64,000 nt of DNA from an uncultured Devosia sp. (GTDB lineage: Bacteria; Pseudomonadota; Alphaproteobacteria; Rhizobiales; Devosiaceae): positions 2,238,001-2,302,000 of the forward strand of contig NZ_CAUQDV010000001.1 of NCBI RefSeq assembly GCF_963517015.1, read 5' to 3'. Below, piece after piece: positions 1 through 7,638 of the stretch. A model generated the notes under the pieces. That model did not search any database. It saw nothing but the letters and a program-made list of their open reading frames with translations, and was not told the DNA's origin. A program made the translations under genes and the position numbers. The first letter of the stretch is position 1; each line of letters begins with the position of its first letter.

Positions 1-557
1 TCGTCGTCATCGACGCGGTGTTTTCGATCGACTCGATCATTACCGCCGTGGGCATGGTGCCGGCCGACCAGGTCTTCGTCATGGTGGCGGCCGTGCTGGT
101 CGCGGTTGCGGTGATGTTCTTTGCTTCGGGCCCGATCGCCAAATTCGTCGCCGACCATCCGACCACCAAGATGCTGGCCCTGGCCTTCCTGCTGCTGATC
201 GGCGTGACGCTGGTCGCCGATGGTCTCGGCTTCCATATCCCCAAGGGCTATATCTATTCGGCCATGGCCTTTTCGGTGCTGGTCGAGGCAGTCAATATCT
301 TTGCCAAGCAGCGCAAGCTTCGCAATGGCGGCAAGGCGGGCGGCAAGCATGGCTTCACACCTTTCACGGGTGATACCGGCTCGGTCTCGGCTGAGGCTGG
401 CGTTGCGGCCGTGAGCCGCAAGCCCGCTCCACCCGCGAAGTCGCCAGCCAGTGCGCCCAAACCCGCGACGCCGACTACTCGTGCAACGCCTCAGGGCCGG
501 GCTCAGGCCCGACCGAAATCGGCGCCGCGCAAACCCAAGCCCAATACAAGCCGATGA
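1..557 (+). CDS. TerC family integral membrane protein (3' part only)
   Basis: The reading frame is open from the first base, so the gene starts outside the window and only the C-terminal part is seen. The visible protein begins with the motif VVIDAVFSIDSIITAVGM, typical of TerC-family membrane proteins, in which acidic residues inside a helix are thought to bind metal. At least three hydrophobic segments follow. The last 75 or so residues are a basic, Ala/Pro-rich cytoplasmic tail that is not part of the family core. TerC proteins are linked to tellurite resistance or metal (manganese) export; the exact substrate here cannot be told. The stop overlaps the next start by four bases (ATGA), so the two genes are probably translationally coupled. 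Confidence 0.85.
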   Translation, partial: VVIDAVFSIDSIITAVGMVPADQVFVMVAAVLVAVAVMFFASGPIAKFVADHPTTKMLALAFLLLIGVTLVADGLGFHIPKGYIYSAMAFSVLVEAVNIFAKQRKLRNGGKAGGKHGFTPFTGDTGSVSAEAGVAAVSRKPAPPAKSPASAPKPATPTTRATPQGRAQARPKSAPRKPKPNTSR

Positions 558-1528
558 CGCGGGCTATCGTCGTCCATCACACCGGTGGTCCCGAGACCCT
601 GACGCTGGAGCGGGACTGGCCAATGGCCGGTCCCGGACCGGGGCAGGTGGCCCTGCGCCAGACGGCGATCGGGCTCAACTTCATCGATACCTATCAGCGG
701 AGCGGGCTTTACCCGGTGGCGACGCCGTTTGTGGCGGGTAGCGAAGGCGCTGGTGTCATTACCGGGATCGGTGACGGCGTGACGGATCTGAAGGTGGGGG
801 ACCGTGTGGCCTATCAGGGCCAGATCGGCGCCTATGCCAGCGAAAGACTGGTCGCCGCCGACCGCGTTGTTCCCATCCCTGAAGGGATCGACGACCGCAC
901 CGCTGCGGCTGTGCTGCTGAAGGGACTGACGGCCCATTATCTGCTGTTCAAGACCTGGCCGGTCGCCAAGGGCGAGACCATCCTCTGGCATGCAGCTGCC
1001 GGCGCGACGGGGATGATTGCCACGCAATGGGCCAAGTCGCTGGGTGCTACGGTCATCGCAACGGCCGGTAGCGCTGAAAAGGTGGCTTTGGCCAAGGCCA
1101 ATGGCTGCGACCATGTCATCAACTATCGCGAGGAAGACTTTGCCGTCCGGGTGCGCGAGCTGACCGGTGGCAAGGGTGTCGATGTCGTCTATGACGGAGT
1201 CGGGAAGGACACGTTCGAGAAGTCGCTCGACTGCCTCCGGCCGCGCGGGTTGATGGTGAGTTTTGGCAATGCCTCGGGCGTCGTCAGCATCCCCGACATC
1301 ACCGTGCTGTCGCGCAAGGGATCGCTTTACGTGACGCGTCCGACGACGGCCCATTACTATGCGAGCCGTGCGGACCTGCTTGAAGGCGCCGACAGGCTGT
1401 TCGCGGCAGTTAGAGATGGTGTGATCAAGGTCGAGATCAATCGAACCTTTCCGCTGGAGCAGGCTGCAGACGCACATCGCGCGCTGGAAGGGCGCGAAAC
1501 GACCGGGTCGGTGATCCTGTTGCCTTGA
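554..1528 (+). CDS. qor: NADPH:quinone oxidoreductase, zinc-less MDR family
   Basis: This 324-residue protein has the full length of the quinone oxidoreductase branch of the medium-chain dehydrogenase/reductase family. The N-terminal GroES-like half carries the family pattern NFIDTYQRSGLYP. The Rossmann half has the cofactor motif AAAGATGMIATQWAKSLGA near residue 150. No catalytic zinc cysteines are seen, which fits a zinc-less member. The family reduces quinones or enones with NADPH in the cytosol. The start overlaps the TerC stop by four bases. The tRNA-Ser gene follows 52 bases after the stop. The true substrate is unknown. Confidence 0.9.
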   Translation: MTRAIVVHHTGGPETLTLERDWPMAGPGPGQVALRQTAIGLNFIDTYQRSGLYPVATPFVAGSEGAGVITGIGDGVTDLKVGDRVAYQGQIGAYASERLVAADRVVPIPEGIDDRTAAAVLLKGLTAHYLLFKTWPVAKGETILWHAAAGATGMIATQWAKSLGATVIATAGSAEKVALAKANGCDHVINYREEDFAVRVRELTGGKGVDVVYDGVGKDTFEKSLDCLRPRGLMVSFGNASGVVSIPDITVLSRKGSLYVTRPTTAHYYASRADLLEGADRLFAAVRDGVIKVEINRTFPLEQAADAHRALEGRETTGSVILLP

Positions 1529-1580
1529 TCGCGTGCCGGGCTGGACAGTCCGGCGCGCAGTCGCTAAAGGCACAGGCCAC

Positions 1581-1668
1581 GGAAGGGTGGCAGAGTGGTC
1601 GATTGCAGCGGTCTTGAAAACCGCCGATGTGCAAGCATCCGTGGGTTCGAATCCCACCCCTTCCGCCA
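1581..1668 (+). tRNA. tRNA-Ser(UGA)
   Basis: The 88-nt sequence folds as a type II tRNA. The acceptor stem is GGAAGGG paired with CCCTTCC, followed by discriminator G and an encoded CCA (1666-1668). The anticodon stem is GCGGT/ACCGC (1608-1612 and 1620-1624), and the loop holds anticodon TGA at 1615-1617. The T-arm contains GGTTCGAATCC. A variable arm lies between 1625 and about 1645, as expected for serine tRNA. It decodes UCA and wobble-related serine codons. Confidence 0.96.
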
Positions 1669-1688
1669 CTTCACCTGAGGATAGTCCC

Positions 1689-1925
1689 ATGAGCCGCAAG
1701 GAATTTGATGCTTCGCGCATGCGCAGGCTGAAACGCTATGCAGCGCGCTATGGCGTGACCATCCTCACCGATGACAAGATGAAGGCGCTGCGCAAGCCGG
1801 GTGGCCATGCCATTCGCGACGACGAGACGCATCAGATCATCTATGGGAATGTGCCGACGCCATTTTCAGCGACGCTTGACGATGTCGAGGAATGGCTGGA
1901 GAAGAATACGGCGCCGGAAGAGTAA
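1689..1925 (+). CDS. small conserved-looking hypothetical protein
   Basis: This ORF of 78 residues begins at the ATG at 1689, 20 nt after the tRNA-Ser gene. An in-frame start further upstream would run through the tRNA, so I reject it. The protein is highly charged, with a basic N-terminal half (RMRRLKRYAARYG) and an acidic C-terminus (LDDVEEWLEKN). It has no signal peptide or membrane segment. Codon use matches the neighbours. I do not recognise a domain, and no function is proposed. Confidence 0.65.
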   Translation: MSRKEFDASRMRRLKRYAARYGVTILTDDKMKALRKPGGHAIRDDETHQIIYGNVPTPFSATLDDVEEWLEKNTAPEE

Positions 1926-2044
1926 GGCTTGCTGCCCTTTCTGTCCACGCCCCGGCGCATGGCTAGACGTAAATTTCCATTATTTATTCTGTAACAGGAA
2001 TCGACGCACACTCGGGACATTGGCTCACTTGGAGGCGCGTTATT

Positions 2045-2221
2045 GTGTTTACTCTGATTAATGCCGACGCCGAAGACGACGACGCCGAAATCACCGATCC
2101 CCAGGAAATCGCGGAGCTTTTTGCTGCCATTGCAGCGGTCGCCATCGAGGCGATCGGTGTGGGGCAGGCAAAGGAGCTGTTCGAGGCTGTGATCGAACAG
2201 GACGGCCGCGACCCAAACTGA
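2045..2221 (+). CDS. small acidic hypothetical protein, GTG start
   Basis: A 58-codon ORF starts with GTG at 2045, nine bases after a strong ribosome binding site, GGAGG at 2031-2035. The peptide begins VFTLINADAEDDDAE. It continues as an alanine- and glutamate-rich helix-like region ending QDGRDPN. It is acidic, has no cysteine, and shows no signal peptide. The good Shine-Dalgarno site and third-position GC bias support a real gene, but nothing indicates its role. It stands between the tRNA-linked small ORF and the pxp operon. Confidence 0.45.
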   Translation: MFTLINADAEDDDAEITDPQEIAELFAAIAAVAIEAIGVGQAKELFEAVIEQDGRDPN

Positions 2222-2437
2222 ACGGATTCTGAACGATCCGGCAGGTCAAATCTGGCCGATGCGCCCAGGCGACATCGGTACTATCGAACGGTCTTCCGAG
2301 CGCGGCAGAGTTCCGATGCTTATGGACCGGGTTGACTGATCCGGACGGGTCCCGCAGGACTTGTCAGATATTCCAGCCGGGGAGGCTGCGTTATTTCTGG
2401 CTCGTCCGATTCCGACATTTTCCCGACGCCGACGATC
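2222..2437. other. upstream region of the pxp operon
   Basis: No gene is visible in these 216 bases, which must hold the promoter for pxpBCA. A GGAGG sequence sits at 2381-2385, but no ATG, GTG or TTG follows it at a normal distance in the pxpB frame. The first standard start in frame is the ATG at 2438. Confidence 0.4.
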
Positions 2438-3058
2438 ATGCCGCTCGGTGACAGCGCCATAATCGTGCGCTTTGGCTCGCGCCTGACGGATGCGGCCAAT
2501 CGCGCAGCGATAGCGCTATCGTCCCTGCTTGAGTTGGATCCGCTGCAAGGCGTGGTGGAAGTGATGCCGAACCTGGTTTCGGTGCTGCTGCGCTATGATC
2601 CGATGACGGCATCGCCGGATGTCATTCAGGGCGAATTGCGCTTGCGGCTGTTCGGGCTGGCGCGTGCCGAGGCTGAGCCGAAGCTATGGGTGATTCCGAC
2701 TGCTTTCGACGGGCCGGATGTGGACGAGGTGGCCGCGGCACTGGGCATGGGGCCAGAGGCGTTCATCGCGGCGCATAATGCAGCGCCGCTGCGCGTGCTG
2801 GCGACCGGTTTTGCGCCGGGCTTTGTCTACTGCGGCATGCATGAGGAGATGGTGCTGCCGCGCCGGACCAGTGTGAGACCATCGGTGCCGGCGGGGTCGG
2901 TGCTGTTCGCGGCCGGGCAGACAGCCATTACCGCGACGGAAATGCCGACCGGCTGGCATGTCATCGGCCGCACGGATTTCCGCAATTTCGAGCCGTTTTC
3001 CGAGCAAGCGACACGATTGCGCGCCGGTGACCTCGTTCGTTTCGAGGTCGTGCCATGA
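2438..3058 (+). CDS. pxpB: 5-oxoprolinase subunit PxpB (KipI family)
   Basis: This 206-residue protein opens with the family signature PLGDSAIIVRFG. It contains the conserved C-terminal cyclophilin-like region, with GFAPGFVYCG near residue 130 and the run PRRTSVRPSVPAGSV. PxpB works with PxpC and PxpA in ATP-dependent cleavage of 5-oxoproline to glutamate; the Bacillus homologue KipI inhibits a sporulation kinase. The ATG at 2438 is the first normal start in frame. A GGAGG lies 53 bases upstream in front of GTT/ATT codons, so an unusual earlier start is possible. The stop overlaps pxpC by four bases (ATGA). Confidence 0.93.
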   Translation: MPLGDSAIIVRFGSRLTDAANRAAIALSSLLELDPLQGVVEVMPNLVSVLLRYDPMTASPDVIQGELRLRLFGLARAEAEPKLWVIPTAFDGPDVDEVAAALGMGPEAFIAAHNAAPLRVLATGFAPGFVYCGMHEEMVLPRRTSVRPSVPAGSVLFAAGQTAITATEMPTGWHVIGRTDFRNFEPFSEQATRLRAGDLVRFEVVP

Positions 3059-3963
3059 GTGCGGTGATCCAGATTACCCGAGCCGGGCCTTTGACGACGA
3101 TCCAGGATGAGGGGCGCTTCGGCATGCTGCGCCATGGCATCAGTGCGTCGGGGCCGATGGATCGGCAGGGTTTTGCCGCGGCTGGTACCTTTGCAGGAGC
3201 GGGGCTGGGTGGCGTGGAGTTCACCTTGGCCGGGCTGGAGATTACCGTTGCCAGCGGACATTGCCGCTTGGGTTTTGCCGGTGGGCATTTCGTCGCGCAT
3301 CACAATGGGCAGGCGGTCGACTGGTTTGGATCGGTAGAGCTCAAGTCCGGCGACAGCTTTGCGGTGACGCCGGGCGCGTGGGGCAATTATGGCTATCTGC
3401 GCTTTGGCGGCGATGTTGTGGCGCAGCGCATGATGGGCAGTATTGCCACCAGCAGCCGAGCCGGGCTTGGCGGGCTGGATGGTCGGGCGCTGCGCGCGGG
3501 TGATGTGATTGACGTGGCAGGGCCGGGTCGGGAGAGCGCAACACCAATTCGCCACCAGAGGGATGATGGGCCGATCCGGTTTGTCTGGGGGCTGCATGCC
3601 GATCTCTTTCCGCAGATGGTACGGCAGCGTTTTATCGACGGGACATTTCGCGTTTCAACGCAGATGGACCGGATGGGCGTGCGGCTTACCGATGATGGCG
3701 GGGTGTTTGCGGAGGCGTCGAACCTCTCGCTGATCTCCGATGCGATTGTGGCGGGCGACATACAGATTCTGGGCGATGGCACGCCAATCGTGCTGATGCG
3801 AGATCACCAGCCGACGGGCGGCTATCCGCGCATCGGGACGGTGATCACGGCCGACCTCGATGGATTTGCGCAGCTGCGGCCCGGAAGCATGGTTGCGTTC
3901 GAGCCGGTCACTGTGGAACATGCACATACGCTGTTGCGGAGCGGACAAGCATGGACACGATAG
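3055..3963 (+). CDS. pxpC: 5-oxoprolinase subunit PxpC (KipA / biotin-dependent carboxyltransferase-like)
   Basis: This 302-residue protein has the KipA/AHS2 pattern: an opening TRAGPLTTIQDEGRFGM, then GISASGPMDRQGF, and a late DHQPTGGYPRIGTVI motif. Such proteins form a complex with PxpB related to the carboxyltransferase half of urea amidolyase. With PxpA they open the lactam ring of 5-oxoproline. The start overlaps pxpB and the end overlaps pxpA by 13 bases, so the three genes form a tight operon. The length is normal for the family. Confidence 0.93.
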   Translation: MSAVIQITRAGPLTTIQDEGRFGMLRHGISASGPMDRQGFAAAGTFAGAGLGGVEFTLAGLEITVASGHCRLGFAGGHFVAHHNGQAVDWFGSVELKSGDSFAVTPGAWGNYGYLRFGGDVVAQRMMGSIATSSRAGLGGLDGRALRAGDVIDVAGPGRESATPIRHQRDDGPIRFVWGLHADLFPQMVRQRFIDGTFRVSTQMDRMGVRLTDDGGVFAEASNLSLISDAIVAGDIQILGDGTPIVLMRDHQPTGGYPRIGTVITADLDGFAQLRPGSMVAFEPVTVEHAHTLLRSGQAWTR

Positions 3964-4721
3964 ACCTCAACGCCGATCTCGGCGAAGGCATGGGCACGGA
4001 TGACGACCTGCTGGAGATCGTCTCCAGCGCGTCCATCGCCTGCGGCGGCCACGCCGGCGATGCGCCGACGATCCGGCATATCCTCAAGGTCTGCAAGGCG
4101 CGTGGCGTCAGGGCCGGAGCGCATCCCGGCTATGCCGATCCCAAAAGGTTCGGCCGGTTCCGCGTGGTCATGCCACTCGATCAACTGCTTGGGCAGATCC
4201 GCAGCCAATTGTTTCTGGTGCGGTTCATCGCCGACGAGGTTGGTGTGCCGCTCAGCTATGTGAAGCTGCACGGGGCGCTGGCCAACCAGACGGCAGAGGA
4301 ACTGGCCTTTGCCGTGGGCGTGTTCGCCACAATCCAGGCGATGGACCCCAAGATGGCAGCGCTGGCGCTGGACAATAGCCAGCAGGTGCGGGCGGCCAAG
4401 GCCGTGGGCATGGGGCTGATCCGCGAGGCCTATGCCGACCGAGCCTATACGGCCGAAGGGCTATTGGTGCCGCGATCGGAAGAGGGCGCGGTGATCCATG
4501 ACAGCGATCTTGTCATCGAGCGTTGCCTGCGGCTGGCCAAGGATGGCGAGATTGTTGCCGTTGACGGCACGGTGCTGAAATCATCTGCACGGTCGATCTG
4601 CCTGCATGGCGATACTCCGGGCGCGGTGGAACTGGCACGGGATGTTCGGGATGCCTTGCAAGACGAGGGCATTACCATCGCGCCGGTTGAGCCGGAGGTC
4701 GAGGACGAAGCGGAGGCGTAG
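3951..4721 (+). CDS. pxpA: 5-oxoprolinase subunit PxpA (LamB/YcsF family)
   Basis: This 256-residue protein shows the family signature at its N-terminus: DLNADLGEGMG, then SIACGGHAGD, then GAHPGYADPKRFGR. PxpA supplies the TIM-barrel-like subunit of 5-oxoprolinase, which recycles pyroglutamate that forms spontaneously or from glutathione breakdown. It is the last gene of the operon. Its TAG stop shares a base with the start of the large palindromic repeat that separates it from the convergent livF gene. A short acidic tail (EPEVEDEAEA) extends past the conserved core. Confidence 0.94.
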   Translation: MDTIDLNADLGEGMGTDDDLLEIVSSASIACGGHAGDAPTIRHILKVCKARGVRAGAHPGYADPKRFGRFRVVMPLDQLLGQIRSQLFLVRFIADEVGVPLSYVKLHGALANQTAEELAFAVGVFATIQAMDPKMAALALDNSQQVRAAKAVGMGLIREAYADRAYTAEGLLVPRSEEGAVIHDSDLVIERCLRLAKDGEIVAVDGTVLKSSARSICLHGDTPGAVELARDVRDALQDEGITIAPVEPEVEDEAEA

Positions 4722-4856
4722 TGCCACCCCCTCGTGGTTCGAGGCTCTCAAAGGGCTCGCACCTCACCATGAGGTCTACTGAGAACTCAATGTACCAACA
4801 GCCCTCATGGTGAGGTGCTTTGCGCAGCAAGGCCTCGAACCACGAGGGCGTGGCAC
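4721..4856. repeat. large palindromic element (nested inverted repeat)
   Basis: Two nested pairs of arms are visible. The outer arms are 4721-4745 and 4832-4856, 25 nt each with one mismatch. The inner arms are 4759-4774 and 4803-4818, 16 nt with no mismatch (GCACCTCACCATGAGG). The whole 136-nt unit can fold into a long hairpin with a small bulge and a loop of about 28 nt. It sits between convergent pxpA and livF, where it could stop transcription from both sides. Its form resembles the palindromic interspersed repeats of alphaproteobacterial genomes. I noticed no second copy in this window. Confidence 0.8.
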
Positions 4857-4952
4857 CGTGTAGTGCTTACCCTGAACCTCCCGGCAGGGAGAGTGAAATC
4901 GGCGGAATGCCTTTGGGGCCGGGAGGTCCAGGATAGGTCGGATCGCCAGCGG

Positions 4953-5723
4953 TCAGATGGCGAGATATTCTCGACGGAGCTCGGTGTTATCGAGCACTTC
5001 CCTGGCGGTGCCGGCAAAGGCGACTTCGCCGGTGTCGAGGATGACGGCGCGGTCAGCCAGTTTCAGCGCCGCCACGGCGTTCTGCTCGACGATGATGGTG
5101 GTGATGCCCAGCGGCTTGATCGAATGGAGGATGCGTTCGATTTCCTGCACGATGACCGGGGCCAGGCCCTCATAGGGCTCGTCGAGTAGCAGGAGCTTGA
5201 GATTGCGGGCGAGGGCGCGGGCGATGGCCAGCATCTGCTGTTCGCCGCCCGAGAGCGTCACGCCATCCTGCTTGCGGCGTTCGGCGAGGCGGGGGAAACT
5301 CTGGTAAATCTGCTCGAGACTCCAGCCATTGCCGGGAGCGACCTTGGCGAGGGTGATGTTTTCCTCAACGGTCAGCCCAGATATGATGCGGCGATCCTCG
5401 GGCACTAGTTGAATGCCGGCGCGGGCGGCCTCGTAACTTTTCATCTGGTGGATGGGCTGGCCGTCGAGCCAGATTTCGCCCTGGCGCATCTGTGGGTCAT
5501 CGGTGCGAGCAATGGTGCGGAGGGTTGAGGTCTTGCCGGCGCCGTTGCGACCGAGCAGCGCGAGGATTTCGCCCTGGCGGACGTCGAGCGACACGCCCTG
5601 CACGATGTAGCTTTCGCCGTAGTAGGCATGCATGTCGCGGATGGAGAAGAAGGGGCGGGTGGTTTCGATCGTGGCGGCCTGCGTCGTGGCAATATCTGCT
5701 GTCATGGCGATTGCGCTCATCAA
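4953..5723 (-). CDS. livF: branched-chain amino acid-type ABC transporter, ATPase LivF
   Basis: This 256-residue ATPase has Walker A GRNGAGKTS, signature LSGGEQQMLAIARAL, and Walker B LLLLDEPYEGLAP, the LivF form. About 25 extra residues precede the usual start of the family. It hydrolyses ATP on the inner face of the membrane together with LivG. It is the last gene of a five-gene minus-strand operon, and its start overlaps the livG stop by four bases. Substrates of this ABC class include branched-chain amino acids, amides and urea; the sequence alone does not decide. Confidence 0.93.
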   Translation of the reverse strand: MMSAIAMTADIATTQAATIETTRPFFSIRDMHAYYGESYIVQGVSLDVRQGEILALLGRNGAGKTSTLRTIARTDDPQMRQGEIWLDGQPIHQMKSYEAARAGIQLVPEDRRIISGLTVEENITLAKVAPGNGWSLEQIYQSFPRLAERRKQDGVTLSGGEQQMLAIARALARNLKLLLLDEPYEGLAPVIVQEIERILHSIKPLGITTIIVEQNAVAALKLADRAVILDTGEVAFAGTAREVLDNTELRREYLAI

Positions 5724-6484
5724 TGCGCCCCTCCGAGATAGGCTTCCTGGACCTTTGGATTGCCGCGCACCTGGTCGGGGGTGCCATCGGCGATAATGCG
5801 GCCTTGGGCGAGCACGGAAATCTTGTCGGCCAGCGAGAAGACGACATGCATGTCGTGCTCGATGATGACCTTGGTCATGCCGCGGCTCTTGATCTTCTTG
5901 AGCAGTTCGATGGTGGTATTGGTGTCGTGGCGGGACATGCCGGCCGTGGGTTCATCGAGCAGCAGCAGGCGCGGATGCTGGATCAGGCACATGGCAAGCT
6001 CCATGCGGCGCTTGTCGCCACGGCTAAGGCTGCCGGCGGCCATATGGCGGCGGCCATGCATGCCGACATCCTCGAGCATGTCTTCGGCCTCGCGCAGGAT
6101 GCCGGTTTCGCTGTCGAGCGACCGCAGCATGTTGAGCTTGAACGCGCCGTCGCGCTTGGCGAGGGCGGGGATCATCACATTGTGCAGCACGGAAAGGTCG
6201 GCGAAAATTTCCGGCGTCTGGAAGACGCGGGCAATGCCGAGCTGGTTGATCTGATAGGGCTTGCGACCGGTCAGCACGGCGCCGTCGAAAACCACCTGGC
6301 CGCTGGTCGGCGCCAGCTTGCCGATGATGACATTGAGCAGGGTGGATTTGCCGGCACCATTGGGGCCGATAATGGCGTGGGTCTTGCCCTCCTCGACCTG
6401 GAGGTCGATGTCGGCCAGGGCGTGCAACCCGCCAAAGCGCTTGTGGACGTCGGCAACGTGCAGGACGATGTTGGGATTGGTCAT
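5720..6484 (-). CDS. livG: branched-chain amino acid-type ABC transporter, ATPase LivG
   Basis: This 254-residue ATPase has Walker A GPNGAGKST and Walker B LLLLDEPTAGM. The signature reads LSRGDKRRMELAM instead of the usual LivG form LSYGQQRRLE, so this is a divergent subfamily. It pairs with LivF to power uptake. It lies between livM (10 bases upstream) and livF (four-base overlap). The length is normal. Confidence 0.92.
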   Translation of the reverse strand: MTNPNIVLHVADVHKRFGGLHALADIDLQVEEGKTHAIIGPNGAGKSTLLNVIIGKLAPTSGQVVFDGAVLTGRKPYQINQLGIARVFQTPEIFADLSVLHNVMIPALAKRDGAFKLNMLRSLDSETGILREAEDMLEDVGMHGRRHMAAGSLSRGDKRRMELAMCLIQHPRLLLLDEPTAGMSRHDTNTTIELLKKIKSRGMTKVIIEHDMHVVFSLADKISVLAQGRIIADGTPDQVRGNPKVQEAYLGGAH

Positions 6485-6494
6485 GAGGTTCGTC

Positions 6495-7637
6495 CTATTC
6501 GGCAGGTTGTGGTTGCGGCGCGGACTTGTCGGGCGATGATGTCCGGGGGCGGTTGAACAGGTTGGCGATGCGCCGCACGCCTTCCATGATGCCGCCGGGC
6601 AGGAAGACCACGATCAGCACGAAGACCAGGCCAAGGGTGAGGAACCAGCCTTCGCCGACGAATTTGCTGGTTATCGTCACCATGACGTCGGCGGCGCCAT
6701 CGGGCAGGAAGCCCCAGAAGCGGTGCAGGATGCCGTCGTTGATGGCGGAGAAGATGTTCTCGAAATATTTGATCAACCAGGCGCCAATGACCGGCCCCAC
6801 CAAGGTGCCGGCGCCGCCCAGGATGGTCATGAGCACGACTTCACCCGAGGCCGTCCACTGCATGCGCTCGGCGCCAGCAAGGGGATCGGTGACCGCAAGA
6901 AGCGCACCGGCGAGACCGGCATACATGCCCGAGATGACGAAGGCGGCCAGCGTATAGGGCTTGGTGTTGAAGCCAGTGTAGTTCATCCGCGTCTGGTTGG
7001 ACTTGATGCCCTTGAGCATCATGCCGAAGGGGGAGTTGGTGATGCGCTGGGCGATGAAGAAGGCCAGGATCAGGAAGCCGGCGCAGAAATAGAAACCGGC
7101 AAAGCCACCCAGCGACTGGCCGAGCAGGGTCGGCACTGGCTGACCGGCATAGGTCTGGCCGGTGACACTATCGAGATAGCGCGGGTCGCCGAGGGTGAGC
7201 TGCAGGCCGGTCTCGCCATTGGTGATGGGCGTCAGCACCGAATAGGCGAGATTGTAGCTCATCTGGGCAAAGGCCAGCGTCAGGATGGAAAAGTAGATGC
7301 CGGAGCGGCGCAGGCTGACAAAGCCAATGATCAGGGCGAAGAGGCCCGAGACCAGGATAGCGAAGAGCATGGCCGGAATGGCGTCGAGGCTCAGCAGCTT
7401 GAATGACCAGACCGCGGCATAGGAGCCGACGCCGAAGAAGGCGGCGTGGCCAAAGCTCAGATAGCCAGTGAGGCCAAAGAGAATGTTGAAGCCGACGGCA
7501 AAGATGCCGAAGATCATGAAGCGCTGCAAAAGATCGGGGTAGGCGGCACCAAACGGGGCAAGCCAGATCGGCATGGCCAGCACGGCGACAGCGAAGCCGA
7601 GCAGAAGCAGCAGGTCGTTGCGTGACATGACGCGCAT
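6495..7637 (-). CDS. livM: branched-chain amino acid-type ABC transporter, permease LivM
   Basis: This 380-residue polytopic membrane protein contains the LivM pattern FGLTGYLSFGHAAFFGVG near residue 55 and the EAA-like loop GGAGTLVGPVIGAWLIK near residue 280. About eight to ten hydrophobic helices are seen, followed by a proline-rich cytoplasmic tail (SSPDKSAPQPQPAE). It forms the permease with LivH. The start used is the ATG at 7637, one base past the livH stop codon; a second ATG three codons later (7628) is possible. Confidence 0.92.
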   Translation of the reverse strand: MRVMSRNDLLLLLGFAVAVLAMPIWLAPFGAAYPDLLQRFMIFGIFAVGFNILFGLTGYLSFGHAAFFGVGSYAAVWSFKLLSLDAIPAMLFAILVSGLFALIIGFVSLRRSGIYFSILTLAFAQMSYNLAYSVLTPITNGETGLQLTLGDPRYLDSVTGQTYAGQPVPTLLGQSLGGFAGFYFCAGFLILAFFIAQRITNSPFGMMLKGIKSNQTRMNYTGFNTKPYTLAAFVISGMYAGLAGALLAVTDPLAGAERMQWTASGEVVLMTILGGAGTLVGPVIGAWLIKYFENIFSAINDGILHRFWGFLPDGAADVMVTITSKFVGEGWFLTLGLVFVLIVVFLPGGIMEGVRRIANLFNRPRTSSPDKSAPQPQPAE

Positions 7638-7638
7638 A

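Noticed and set aside
1581..1668. tRNA-Ser as an integration site for a mobile element
   Set aside because: No integrase and no repeated tRNA 3' end was seen downstream.
503..1720. Minus-strand ORF of 405 codons covering the quinone oxidoreductase and tRNA-Ser
   Set aside because: It runs through a tRNA gene and lacks any domain.
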